Below, one piece after another: positions 45,547 through 57,770 of a stretch of DNA of 64,000 nt. Below the pieces are notes generated by a model. It made no database searches and was not told the origin of the DNA. It saw only the letters and a program-made list of their open reading frames with translations. Numbering within the stretch: the stretch's first letter is position 1; each line of letters begins with the position of its first letter. This DNA comes from Phoronis australis (Eukaryota > Phoronida > Phoronidae), in the NCBI GenBank assembly GCA_002633005.1, contig NMRA01000110.1:754079-818078 (forward strand), read 5' to 3'. The position numbers and the translations under genes were made by a program.

Positions 45547-48500
45547 TTATTGTACTGAATAAGTCAAGTCAATTTCGAAATCGCATATGATGAAAGTGAA
45601 TCTGTATCTATGAACAATGAGTGATACGAGGTAAAAAATGGCGAAGATGTTGAAAACAGAGATCAAGATTGCAAATCGCGCCAAATAAGTCATGTAGCAG
45701 TAACAACGTTTCCTACAAAGATACATGACGGACACTGCGATGGTTATAACAGAACACAGAAGCATAGACAAACACACTGCGGTAAGCTCAACACTATACC
45801 TAAGATTGTCGATTTCTTCTCCTTTGTGTCGGACAAACTTTTTGATCATAGAAAATGTAGTAGATAAATAAATATATCTTTGTCCGAGTTCAGAATTTTC
45901 GGGTTCGTAAATTAGCGCATTAAACATGTAGTGTAACGCTAAATCATATCTCTTCGTAATAATGTAAGATGATGTTATGCCACTAAAAATTACTTTTTTA
46001 CACTCAGATATATTTAAACAGTATTGCACCATATCAAGAGCTATGAAAAAATATTGCAAGGACAGATTGAACTTGCCTGTGACGTAGTCGGCATATGCAA
46101 CGCGGATGTATTTTGTCACAACGCTGTTTTCAAGTGAAAGTTTCTTCTCCAGTTCTGAACCAAACTCTTGGAACTGTGTCGCTATGATGTCTGCTTGACA
46201 ATCCTTTGCAGCACTGATGAACTTTGAAAGTTTTATAGAATAGTCTATTGTATTCGAGCGTATTAATTTCCTAGCGGACATACTGTTTTTGTCGTTTAGT
46301 TTATTAAGTGTTAATTTAATTGACTTCAGTAAATACATTCGAGCAGCATCGTAATTCCTTTCTCTTGAGTGAATCAGGTGGATGATATCTAATGTAATCC
46401 GAACGAGATGGACACTATCATAATCATTACCCAGAATGCACGGGTATAATGTATCAAGTGACCAATGAAGATATCTCAATATAGTAATGTTTCTTCCTCT
46501 TCCTTTTGTAAAACCGATCTCATACAGCATCTGTGTTAGGTCTGTACCAAGAGTTGGGCAAATCGCTTGTAACAATGGCAAAAGAATATCAAAATGCCGC
46601 GCTGCTTTCTCGAAGTCATTGCTATGATACATGTAGTTAAGGAGCGTGTACTGAGCGTCAATTACGGCACCAACAGGTGTTTTCTCACCAGTTGGTCTGG
46701 GGAACAAATAACCTAACATTCTCGTTTCTTGTAACAGTTGCCGATAATCTCTTTCCCTAAACGTTGATCGCGATTCAAGGAACTGGTATCCGTATACCAG
46801 ATGTTGTGTATTGAAAACATTCAACATTTCTTTTATTTGCAGAACCCTCGACGAAAGATCCTTAAAAAGCTCCAGGTAACCCAGAGATCTACTTGCCTCG
46901 CACAAGTTCACCAAACACGACATAGTGTACGGATCAGTGGCGTCATAGAAAATTTGTTTTCCTTTGTAGTAAAAGCTTCCACAGAACACCCCACACTCCT
47001 GCTTTAAAGTTTTGGCGGCCCATGTGTTTTCTAGATGTCGGACTAGCTTGTTAAGAGCATTTTTGAATGACAGTGATCGTATTTCTATTAAACCTTCTAT
47101 GTATTGGTTGCAGGTATAGAAACGCTCAAAAGTACAAACGGGACTATAAATAGAAAATTCGTGCAGTATGCAGTTGACGAAAGGGACGACTGTACAGAAA
47201 TATCTAAAGAGCAGCAATTTGCTTTCTTGAACGGACGACACCTTTTCTGGTCGAGGCCAGATGTCCTGTGATTTCACGATCATGAGTTCATTTTGCTGCG
47301 ACATGTTGGTGTACATTACAAGCCGTAAGTGTGTTACTATGGATATTGCGACTCTTAGATTATGTCCGGATTGTTCTGCCATAATTCTCTCTATGACCAT
47401 TTCATCCAAAATTTCCCACGGAGTATTGCTATTTAGAGAGTAAACGGTTTTAAACAAATTGATTACGAGGCTGGGTAACCTGTACATCCCTTGTTTAATG
47501 TCGAAGACATCCCCATCACCAACGAAACACAGGTGTGGTAAATATCTTTTCACCACCTTCGTCATGTCATGGTGAGCCTTAGACCTCGCTGCTTTCAGTT
47601 TCGTTTGTTTTCGTCTGTTGGATTTAAATTCTTCAATCAGTCTATCCGCCCCGTGGCTCCCGCCAATTTTGACTATTGATGTTAATATGCGATCAATATC
47701 ATAACCTTCCTTCAGAGATGTATTATATTCACAAAGTTGTGCCATACGTTGAGGTGTTCTAATTAACTCGATTCCTTTCCTCATTGGTCTATCAGGACGA
47801 CCAAGCGGTGTGTGGCAGGCATGTGGCGCTGTGCTATCGAACTGGAAACCGCGGGGAGTTACTGTATCTTTGAACCAGTCTCCTCCGGGTTTGTCGTTGT
47901 CGTTCAATGATTTGATTTGCATCGATTTCAAAATAGTTTCTCTTAAATTCAAAACAAATAAATGAACCATTCCCACTAAATTCCTAAAATATTCAATGTT
48001 GTTTTCATCTTCAACCAGTATGCACCACTCAATGTCGGAATACGTTGTCGTTTCACCTCTAGCCAGAGAACCTAACCCTAAAACTGCAAACTGTTGAGGA
48101 GGTGTTCCCAGTATCCTTATTGATGTAAAAATCAAACTCCAGAAAAAGGTTCTCACCTTTTGACTAACGTCTTCGAACAATTGCCTTGTCTCACGAACGT
48201 ATTCTTTTTCAATGTCTATTCGCTCGTTGTCTGACAGATTTGCACTAAATTTAGCCTGAATTTCATGCATCAACACGTTCGCGCTGCGAGACGTCGTCTC
48301 TCTAATATTAGTTAGATGATATCGAACTTTGGAAATGTAATTTAAAGGTGTTTTTTCACATTTTAGAAACAGCATCTCGCAAAAGGCAACTTCATTTCTT
48401 TTTACGACCTCTTTGATTTTTTCAGTGGCCTTTGATCGCTTGGTTCGCAAAATAGCGGCATTGTAGAGCGCAGATGCTTTAATGAAATCGCCACGGAGCT

Positions 48501-48641
48501 TTGTCAACGTACCCCTCTCTGCATAAATATCGCCCATTTTTTTCAACAGCCAACTGTCTCTTTCCAAATCATCTCTCGATCCATTTAACAGAGTCTCGGC
48601 AAGGAGTTCTTCTTTCTTCGCCAGGGCTGTCAGTCGCTTCT
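45547..48641 (-). CDS. NTase-fold/TPR membrane protein, intact copy (large exon)
   Basis: One open exon of about 1,030 codons, from the acceptor at 48642-48643 (first residues KRLTALAKKEELLAETLL) to the stop at 45547. A start ATG at ~48537 (MGDIYAERG) is possible, but the frame is open to the splice site, so upstream exon(s) are likely. About residues 30-75 form TPR-like helices. LGLGSLARGETTTYSDIEW near 190 fits the nucleotidyltransferase pattern G-S-x10-D-x-E, so two acidic metal ligands are present; GlnD/DUF294-like or other NTases use this core. A long helical middle follows, then TPR-like units (YFFIALDMVQYC; YMFNALIYEPENSEL). Two hydrophobic helices near the end (LTAVCLSMLLCSVITIAVSV; FAILISVFNIFAIFYLVSLI) predict membrane anchoring. 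Substrate and role are unknown. It is the only undamaged member of the array. Confidence 0.85.
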
Positions 48642-51570
48642 CTACAAAATGTTGTCAGTCCATCAATAGATAGCTTGCACAAAAGTTTGTTTCAAATCAA
48701 ATTAAAAATTCCCAAGAAAATAATTTCACACCTTTTAGTCGACGCAATGATTCCTCTAGTCCACTGACTTTTAATCCAATTTGTACACCAACACAAAATA
48801 CGTCTGCAATCTTTTCATGCGATAAAAGAAAATAATTCTATCTCTGAGCAGATTAGTATGGTGACCATTATTGCTGTAAATCAACACAGTAATTTTAAAT
48901 TTTCAACATTTGTTTACAAAACACGGTGCCCGTATGTTTCAAAATTCTCTATGCACGACGTCATTCTCAATCATATACAATTATTCGCTCTTGTTTAAGT
49001 TAATCATCACAGTGGTATCCCGACTCACAACTACGGCATTTGCCAATTTGAGTGTGAAAGTTGCTTTGGCAATGCCTTCCTGGTGTTATGCATGTCGCCC
49101 ATGCGAGATATGAAACATCCATGGGGCCATCCGGAACGCCTGTGGTAGCTTCGCAGCATCCTGGATGGTTCCGCACGTGCCTAGCCAGCACTCGTGCGGG
49201 CTATCACCTAGCGGCATGCAAGGAACCAGCGAGCTTAGCATCATCCCTCATCTGAAGTATCACAGGTATTTTTGTAGTCTCAAATTTCTGTGCATGTGCG
49301 AATTTCACCCATGCGGTAAATAATGAGACGGACAAATAGGAGACTAATGGGCCGGATGACTGAAATTCGCGCGTAGGCTAGGTTTCAGATGGTACTTACT
49401 GGTGTCGAGAAAGCTGGAATTTAGTGTCGCAGCCATAGCATAGGGCCACTACAAGTTTAATATTTCAAACTGAAGCTCTCTTTCTTAAGAAACGAAACGG
49501 TTTGTTCAGAAATTTTCTTCTCAGCTCATGGAAATTATCAGCAACTCATTATCTGTAACCTCTCGTTGAGATGAAGGTGAGAAAGTTATAGATGATGTCA
49601 CCACGGCAGCGACATAACAACAAGCCAGGGAAAGGTACATAGAGCAGAGAGCTCTCCTTTGCCAAATTGACAGTGAGGCCATTTGTAATTCGTTAAGGTG
49701 TTTGCTCTGTTTATAAAATACACTACTAACAGTCCTGATTTTTGAATGTTGAGAAAAAAATCAATAACTATATCGATTGTATTGATTTTCAACTATAAGA
49801 CAGTAATCAGATCTGCGTTGACAAAATGAAGCCATAAATATGTCCAAAAAACTATCACCCCGAAACAAAAGAGCAAACTTATCATCTCGGAGAATCCTAC
49901 ACGAGTTTCAGGTTTATGACTTGCGCAAAACCTCTTGGAAATTTCGTCAAAATCCAGAGTGTAGGATTTGTTTTCTCACATGAACCCTTTTTGATTCACA
50001 TTCAGCAAGACATCGAAAAGATTTTGGTTTTGAAAGGGTGCTCAATCTTTCTTCTTTGCGTCAGTGTAAAATGAACACGATTCTTTTGTCTGAAAATGTT
50101 CTTAAAGTTTAGTTGGAAGAAAGCAGTTTTTTCCAAAATCCTAATTCTACCGGGGTCGAACTAGAGTACATTAACACTGTCAGATATAATTTTTGTTTTT
50201 AAGTTTTCTACACGCATTTATTTAATATTTCGAACTCCAAATAAATTTCGAATTCTAAGAGTTGACCATTTTTGAAGGAGTTCGTAGAAACGATTTTTTA
50301 TATTCAACATAATAAAAGTAAAATGTTGTCTTTTGACATATCTAAGTAAAAATCAATTGTCAACCTATAAAAGTATAAATTCCCAGAAACCATGAGTCGA
50401 GGCAAATCTATTCAAGCCATTCTGGTCCCCATGTGGCCATGTGTTACAAATTTCGTTTTTACAAATGTCGTTTTTAGAAATGTGCATTGATAAGGAAAAA
50501 GTCGTTTCAAAACTAAACTTCTCTTATCAAATTTTTAATAAAATTGCTCGAAACTGGCCTGGGATTTTTCGTAACTTTCACCGATGTTTTTCTTAATCAC
50601 CAAGAAACGTTCAGCCTTGACGAACACTTCTTACAAGTTCAACTAGACGGACGAGTCAAGTTAATAAATTATAGGAAGCAGAGTACCATTAACAGAGCGG
50701 AACGCAAACTCACTGGTCTCTCAGCAAGTAAGATTTTAAAATCTAAACACTACATTAAATACAGCATTGGCGAAAATTTACTAGTTATTGCTTGAAGTCA
50801 TTAAAGGGACGTTTTTAACATCCTCTCTGTAAAATATGTTCCTATTAAGGCCCTTAAGACTATACATTTGAAGCTGTGACAATGTCCGGGTTTCAGTACC
50901 CTTAGCAATAACAATTACATTTTAGCTACGGCTGCCCCTTCGTAGGTCACCACTTGTCCGAGGAGCCCCTTTAGCGACGAAAGCGGATCTCAATTTTCAT
51001 TGCGCTTGATTGCCACGACTATTCAATTACGTCTAAGACTGCTCGGTGACGACGAGACGAGGTCTTTTTTTCGTGAAAGGCTCTACTAAGCTGGAACATT
51101 TTACATTAACGGATTGCCCATCCCCCGGCCCCCACAAAATTCTAAATAGCCTCTGTGGGAACATGATGGGGTCTCTAATCAACTTAACATGGCTAATTCG
51201 GCACTAATTTAGTCAAGACTAAGATTTTACCCGATTCGTCCATTGAAACAGAACATGGCGAAATCACATTTTCGGTCTACTCGGAAGTATCGTTTACGAC
51301 GTTGAACTGCCGGTCAGGCAAATCACAATCAAGGTCCATATTCGGTGGCCACTTTTGGTGAAAAATAAAGTTTGTCATAAAACACTAAAAGATGGGTTTT
51401 TAATGTACCATCATTCCTGGTTTATAATCTAAAATATTTGTGCACAAGAACCACCAAATAAAATTTTATGGCCCAATGCCTCACAGTTGTATAAAAGGGT
51501 ACGCACACTACAACTTGTGGTCACAGCCCACTTCTATCATGCAAAAATTCATAAGGTAGATTTAATTTAA
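48642..51570. repeat. Duplicated 5' flank of the intact NTase gene (pairs with 10729-13130)
   Basis: Colinear with 10729-13130, including the Cys-rich ORF, the MITE terminal remnant (~49192-49232), and AGTTGTATAAAAGG near 51484. The interval 50699-51284 has no counterpart in the other copy, which goes directly from CTAACAG to ACTCGGAAGTATCG. The frame at 50544-50795 crosses that junction and is not conserved. Confidence 0.8.
49000..49191 (-). other. Conserved Cys-rich ORF, possible exon
   Basis: Partner of 11087-11278, with 57 of 63 residues the same. Here the N-terminal half has an extra Cys (GCCEAT) and loses one (SYLAW). Being upstream of the NTase exon on the same strand, it could be an earlier exon of that gene, but it ends in a stop, so it would need an unseen donor before TGATGATTAA. 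Probably unrelated or non-coding. Confidence 0.25.
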
Positions 51571-51929
51571 TGACTTCTTAATCAAATTGAAGAAGAATCA
51601 CATACTAAAGTAAAAAAAATTATTACTGTGCTAATTAAGTTGTTCCAGATGATGATACATTGCATATCTTAACATATTATAATAAGAACTTTTTCTCTTG
51701 CAATACGATTCTTACAAAAAGAAAATGACAAGTAACTCGTTTTTTCAAAAACTTTATTGGTGGTATTTGCCTAGTTTTCAATATATTCGCAAGTTGGTCA
51801 AAATAGTTAAAGCAATGCAAGGCCCAGTGTTCAACTGGTAAACAGTAAAAAATGGTTCTGGTTGTTGGGTACGTACACGACGTAATTACGCACAGTCAAT
51901 CAACATCAAATTTTGACTAAGTTACAAAT
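51571..51929. other. Spacer, nothing recognised
   Basis: A/T-rich; no gene. GGGTACGTACACGACG near 51868 echoes the phrases of the repeat at 13135-13920. Confidence 0.35.
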
Positions 51930-52419
51930 ATATAGTGCTGGCGAACTATACATTTATTCACATAAAATTTAAAAACTCCTATTTTAGTAAAACATGCCAA
52001 AATCGGCAAACCTATTACTTTCTGTTTGCACGCCACCCTGGCGTTTACTTGTGTTACTAAAACGTAAAAAAAATTATTTTCCGAATACATACCCATAGCC
52101 TTATCTACGGAAAATCCGGGTAAAAGCGAAGAATATGTCCCTTTGATATGGCTTTCTGACGTGTTCATACACTAATTTTGAGAGTAGGTGTCGTAAAAAG
52201 AGAGTGTACTTGAAATCGCTAGAACCTAATGCACTTGGAATGTGCGTGGCCTTTAGATTTTGACGAAATTTCGCCCATGTAAACAATGTGAGATTCATTT
52301 AGGATTCTCTATATGAACAACTAGAGCATATGTACAATATTTACAACAATGATTATGCAACACAGATGCATAATAGAGATTTAAGACCTGACATCTGGTA
52401 CAAAGTTGACAGTCACATT

Positions 52420-53900
52420 CAGTGAGGAGACGTAAGGCATGATCAGCTGAGACATAATACCTAAGCGTCCGTGCTTAATCTAATGTAGTTAGGTAAGCTA
52501 TTCCAAAACAATGCTCCCTGGCAGGAAATGAAATTATAACCATAGGAAAAGGTGTGGACAGTTAACATGTTTTCCGAGTGAAAACTGTAGTGTTACTGTA
52601 TTGACACGAATTTGTGAGACAGTGTCCATTTTGTGAAACATGTTTAAACCCTTTAATTGACAGAGATTTGAGCCCTGCAACTGACAAGGGGAAGTGAGTC
52701 TGTCCTTAAAAATTCAAAGTGAGATGATCTAGAGTCATCAAATATACATCAAAGAGCACGATGTTGGATCTTTTCTATATTTTTGCTCATCTGTAAATTA
52801 CCGGTACCAATCAATGACAAGTAATAAAAACATGAGCTTACAAAAGCATGGCATAAGTTTAATTTGCTGTCATTGTCTAGTAGATGTCGAAGTCTGAAAA
52901 GCTGATTTACTTGGCTGGAGACCATCTGACAGACAATATTCACATGGTTATATAATTTAAGATGACGGTAAAGATGAAGCCCAAGTAGTTTGACCGAATT
53001 CACATTTAATTCTCAATCAACAACCAGTAAAAAGTTTTCAGCATCATTTAACATGCCCTTTTTGGAAAAGGTAATGGACTTTTAAGTGAGTAAACACTGT
53101 TCACTGTTTGCTGCCATATTGTTTGCTGTAAATCAACGAGTGGCCACACGAAATGAGCACACAGATTTTGTCTTGTATTATTTAAAGAGATACTGATATC
53201 AAGAATAGTGTTAGCCTCAACATAGTTATACATAGAAGAGGTTATTTATAAAATATTAAATAACATAGACCCCAGGACAGACCCTTGGGGAACCCCTTTA
53301 GAGAACTCGGACCATAATGTGATTGAGCATCCTATATCGACCCTCGTGTCTATTTGCTAAATAAGATTTTAAAAATGAGCATACATTATCGGAACAACCA
53401 TAACCTCTGAGAATAGCAATCAATAAAGTATATGAGGTACAGTCAAACGATTTGGACTGATCGATTAACATACAGCCTGCTATGTGACTTCTGTCCAAGG
53501 CCACAGTTGACTAAACAGAATGATGTCAAAGTGAAGTTTCAACTATGCTTTTTAAATATCTGGTTAACAGTGAGCAATAGAATTGAACTGGCCTGTAACA
53601 TATTTTGTGCAATTTATCACCTTTTTGAAAACTGGGCTAACTTGGCTTTTCTTAATTCGGGATTAAGGGGTAGACAGAAGAACTCAACTACTTGTTGAAG
53701 TAGGAGTGAAGGACTTGCTTAAACCCTAGAGTAGAAATGGACAATAGTCTGTCGTAGGATTCAGTGTGCTGTTAACACACACGGGAAAACGGTTCTGGTA
53801 GAAAATGTGCTCCCTGCGTCGTAGATAATACATCACAACACGTTTCTTGCTGATAGCAGTTCGTAAATCAGACGCTGGGATTGCCCAACCGGTCATGCAA
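52420..53900 (-). mobile_element. Non-LTR retrotransposon fragment (LINE-2, block Y)
   Basis: As in block X but longer at the 5' side: SYDRLLSISTLGFKQVLHSY near 53750, SRIKKSQVSPVFKK near 53650, HIAGCMLIDQSKSFDCTSYT near 53480, [15 protein letters not shown] near 53290, YNYVEANTILD near 53230, SVKLLGLHLYRHLKLYNHVN near 53000, and GALFWNSLPNYIRL near 52520. Frames change repeatedly. The YADD box is replaced by YVEA as in X. Inactive. Confidence 0.8.
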
Positions 53901-54482
53901 AGCAGTATGGGTCATATTTTGGAGTTCACTAAGGGAATAGCGTATGTGCGTTATTGAATAAGCTAAATTTAATGGATGTTCTCGGGCCTAAAATATTATT
54001 CAGTATAGAGGGGTGCCATGTAGTGCACACAAAAATAAAAAATTAATTACAGGTTAGTTCGATAGTCCGAACGGAGGAGAGTCCGAATGAAATTCTCCCG
54101 GCCGACAGCGTTTAATAATCTGACGGGCACTGAACTTTGGCGACGGCACGTCGACTCACATATAAATTACCATTTTAACAACTGAATTTCTTGATTTTTG
54201 AAGTTTGCTATGTATCCAACATATGAGAATACATAAATGCGAACGTGGAAAAGTATAGTTTTGCTGAAGGCGGGAGTGACTGAAGTAGCCTACCAAAATA
54301 GAAATCGCTAACTTCAGAATGACAGTTTCTGCGAAAGAAAGTCTTCTAAGAGTTTTGAAATTACCCAATTTTTACCAAATTCCATCACTGATAAGTACAC
54401 AATGTTTTTTGCGGTATTGTGCGTACATTAGAAGATACGTCTGCATTCGGAATTATGTGTTAGCGCCTATACGCGAACGAAA
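53901..54482. other. Unique DNA in block Y
   Basis: No gene recognised; absent from block X. Confidence 0.35.
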
Positions 54483-54492
54483 TGAGTAAACC

Positions 54493-55082
54493 CTCGCTGG
54501 TTCCCTGCGTGCCGCTAGGTGGGGCGGTAGCCCCGCCAGCACGCAGGTATCACTTAAATTTCCTCTGTAAATTTTTTTACACCGGCTTTTCTGATTGGCT
54601 AGTCGAATTCTCAACAGGCAGCGCTTTGCGCAAACAAACTGGCATGAGTGATGGACTGAAGTGTAAATGTGGTCTGTTGTACAGACAAATCGGTGCTTAA
54701 AATTATGTTCAGGAAATGTGAAGCCTAGAAATTGTGATTGAGCCTTTTTGGAATGCATCTTTCTCACTGTCGATGACTTTTGTTTACGATATTGTCCTTA
54801 TACAGTATGGATAACACACCGGTTAAATAGGCCACATAATATGTGTTTATTGTGCATGTATGTGCTTCAAGCACGCGGCTATTAAACATCACTGCAGAAA
54901 CGAAATAGTTGCTGCGACGCCACTTGCATGACAAGGCTAAAAATCGTTCACATCCGCCATTTTTTTTACGGTGTTGTAAAGCTAGCCAATGACTGCCAAG
55001 ATTACATCGACTAATGCTAAAGCGCGTGCCACTGCGTGATACCTGCGTTCTGGCTGGGCTAAGCACGCAGGGAACCAGCGAG
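54493..55082. mobile_element. MITE, 590 bp, with 10-bp target duplication
   Basis: Both ends carry CTCGCTGGTTCCCTGCGTGC in inverted orientation, and similarity continues inward (CCAGCACGCAGGTATCAC left, CCAGAACGCAGGTATCAC right). TGAGTAAACC flanks it exactly at 54483-54492 and 55083-55092. It has no transposase; the frames inside (54482-54700, 54453-54767) are not convincing. A 9-10 bp duplication points to Mutator-like mobilisation. Part of it is seen again at ~55985-56236, and the terminal repeat alone at ~11279 and ~49192. Confidence 0.9.
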
Positions 55083-55092
55083 TGAGTAAACC

Positions 55093-55984
55093 ATGTTTCA
55101 AATTGGTGATCTGGCGCATCCCGTCATTTAAAAAAATATACACTGATATTCGGCTCGCGTAATGTGTTGGAAGATTCTTGCCAATGTGGATAAAGGCTCG
55201 CTCGGTACGCCTGTCCTTTGGTGCGTGTGTACATGCACGTACGTGTTTGCACATTAGTTTACATCCAGATCGAACACTTAAGTTTTCTTTTTAGATGAAA
55301 TTTGGAGGCTTTACTTAACACCTATTGAAAATTTCAAAAATTGCACCCCGAAAAAGTGCCCATACAGAAGAAGAAATTTGCGTGAGAATGATTTTAGACG
55401 GCTTTTAGTGACTTTTAAGAAAAATTTGCTCGTGACGTCAGACTTTAAACTCAATCGTGCACTTTTACCCAACAAGTTGAACTAAAAAGGTGGAAACGCA
55501 CAATTCATTTATTTAGTCGACCGACTATTTTGTTAGTAAAAGGTCCACATCGCCAGGAATTCTAGCCCTCCATATTGAAGGCTGGGTGCGCGAATGCTCT
55601 GAATGGTTTTAATTTAGAATGTAGGAACTTAACTGAGAAACTGTAGAACTAATATAAACATGCCGTTTCAGCCCGAGAGAGGGCATCAGAATTCACTACG
55701 GAATTAATATACCACGTAAAGTGACGGCTGGATATAAGAGACAAGAGGCGCTGCGGAGAAGATAAGGCAGTGAACTTATGTTGTCTGCCACACCTAGAAA
55801 CCAGGCATTCGCTGAAATCTACTGGCCAGAGTGTCTAACAACTATCCGTACCGGTACTTAACATGACATTATGACTGAGATGAAAGCAGACAATGAGGGA
55901 GCTAGACTATGTAAAAATTTGATGTTGTCAAACTGATAACGACACGGCTCCCCACTGGCCGACCAGTCAATCGAGATACTTATT
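55093..55984. other. Unique DNA in block Y
   Basis: No gene recognised. At ~55565-55605 it has one copy of the inverted motif of element B (AGCCCTCCATATTGAAGGCT). Confidence 0.35.
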
Positions 55985-56236
55985 CACCGGTGAAATCGGC
56001 CAGAAGTGTAAGCATTGTACGTGCTTCAAGCACGCATAACTTCAGAAACGCCCGAGCGCTGTCACGCCACTGACAAGGCTAAAAACCGTTCATAGTGCGC
56101 CATTTTCTTTCTTTGTTGTGAAGCTAACCAATGATCGACTGCCTGGGTTATATCAACCAATGACAGTTTTCGTTATATCAACCAGTGATAAAACGGCGTG
56201 TGCTACTGAGTGTTCGGCACGTAGGGAACCACTAGC
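55985..56236. mobile_element. Partial second copy of the 54493-type MITE
   Basis: Matches the right half of the full element: ACGTGCTTCAAGCACGC, GACAAGGCTAAAAA, the GCGCCATTTTCTTT region, and GGCACGTAGGGAACCA at the end. The left half and the left terminal repeat are absent. It is more diverged than the full copy. Confidence 0.7.
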
Positions 56237-56339
56237 TAATCGAGCTGACAGTTCATGATGACTGCACAACCTGCCAAGGTGTTTTTTCTATTCATATGCT
56301 TTAAAGAGTTCCCACCATATATGTTCTTAGTTTTTGAGG

Positions 56340-57770
56340 TTTCAGTTACCTAATATGAAATAAATCCATAAAATAAATAAATAAATAAAAATTCCACAAT
56401 CCATTCGGGGGTTCGGTCTGACGAGCAAAATCCTGGCTAATAAATAGTCATATGCCCTGCACACCTCTTCCTTAACTCAAAATCCTGGATCCGACCAGGT
56501 TTTTCTCAAGTTAATTTTGAAGAAGAATTACTTATTTCCAAGTTTCCCGCCAAATGATGTAATAGGTGGAGACATCAGGTGTAATGGGGAACACAGCATA
56601 TCAGAGGACGAGGACCTGACGATTTTGAGCGAGAACTGGGAAATTAGTATGCACTGAAAGAGAAGAGAGTGGATACGGGCATAACTCTGAAGCACTTGAA
56701 TAATATCAGACAATATTAGCTACACCTTATGCGCATAGCTTCCTAATAACAATGAAACAGCAAGTGAAATCAGAACATCTTATATCTTAGTAATGCATAT
56801 TTTTAAGGAATTTTACGTCTCACTATGAAACTACATTGAACTTGACAACTGCAGCTATACCATTCAAATACATTGTACACATGTGTTACCTCAAATGATT
56901 AATTTTCATCTACTGATCTAATCATCCCAACAAGTGTGAGTCAGTTCATGAGTTCAATTCGCTTTTTAAGTTGTTTCAACTTTAATCACCATTGACGTTC
57001 AAGCTAAAATTGGCCAATCGAGTATAGTATTGGCTTAGAGCCCTATTTGACTCGGGCGGCGTCATGTGCAATAATACCAATGTAATTGGCAATATCCTTT
57101 CATCCCAAAGTACAGTATTCATGTTCTACATAATAATGCACAAATTGTCTACCACGTTGGCTCATACCTATTTGTATTAATCTCACATCTGTAGTACGCC
57201 TATCCACTTCACTTTTTAATGTTACTCAATCATCAGTTTTCTATTTACAAAATTTAGCCTAAGTTAATGTAATTAAATTAGTAGTGGCATTTTCACGCCT
57301 ACCCTAGTGTTTACCCCCCTAGTGTTCATTGCTTTTGCCCAAGCTTACTTAATTACTTTTAGTCTATTCACACGCCTGTATATATTTATTTTTTCTGTTG
57401 TTAGATAAGCATGCTAAGTATGAACTGTATGAATTTATTAGGCTTTAACTACACACAGAATAATTACAATTGTCCGGGTGTCTGGAAAACAAAAATACCC
57501 CATTGCTTTTCGCCTATCACGCTCGACCTCACTTTTCTACTAGGAAAACGACCCCGAACTGCGCACTTACGTAATGTTTACTACACAATGAAGAACTCAC
57601 GTTGTGATATCAGAGTTGTCATTGAGCAAAGCCTTTTGGCTGCTGCGCACTGACATATTCACATTTAACTGGACTGAAATCAAATACTGAGCAAAAGTGA
57701 CATAAATGTCACAATCTCAACATTCACTCAGTCACTCTACGACATACTAAATAATAATATCCCATCAACC
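56340..57770. other. Conserved non-coding stretch before LINE-1 (block Y)
   Basis: Counterpart of 32503-33937. A plus frame at 57411-57653 (YTQNNYNCPGVWKTKIPHCF...) is longer than its X equivalent, but it does not show an endonuclease domain. Confidence 0.4.

Noticed and set aside
50544-50795. 83-codon ORF in the NTase 5' flank
   Set aside because: It crosses the edge of the segment missing from the paralogous flank, and the shared part is not open in the other copy.
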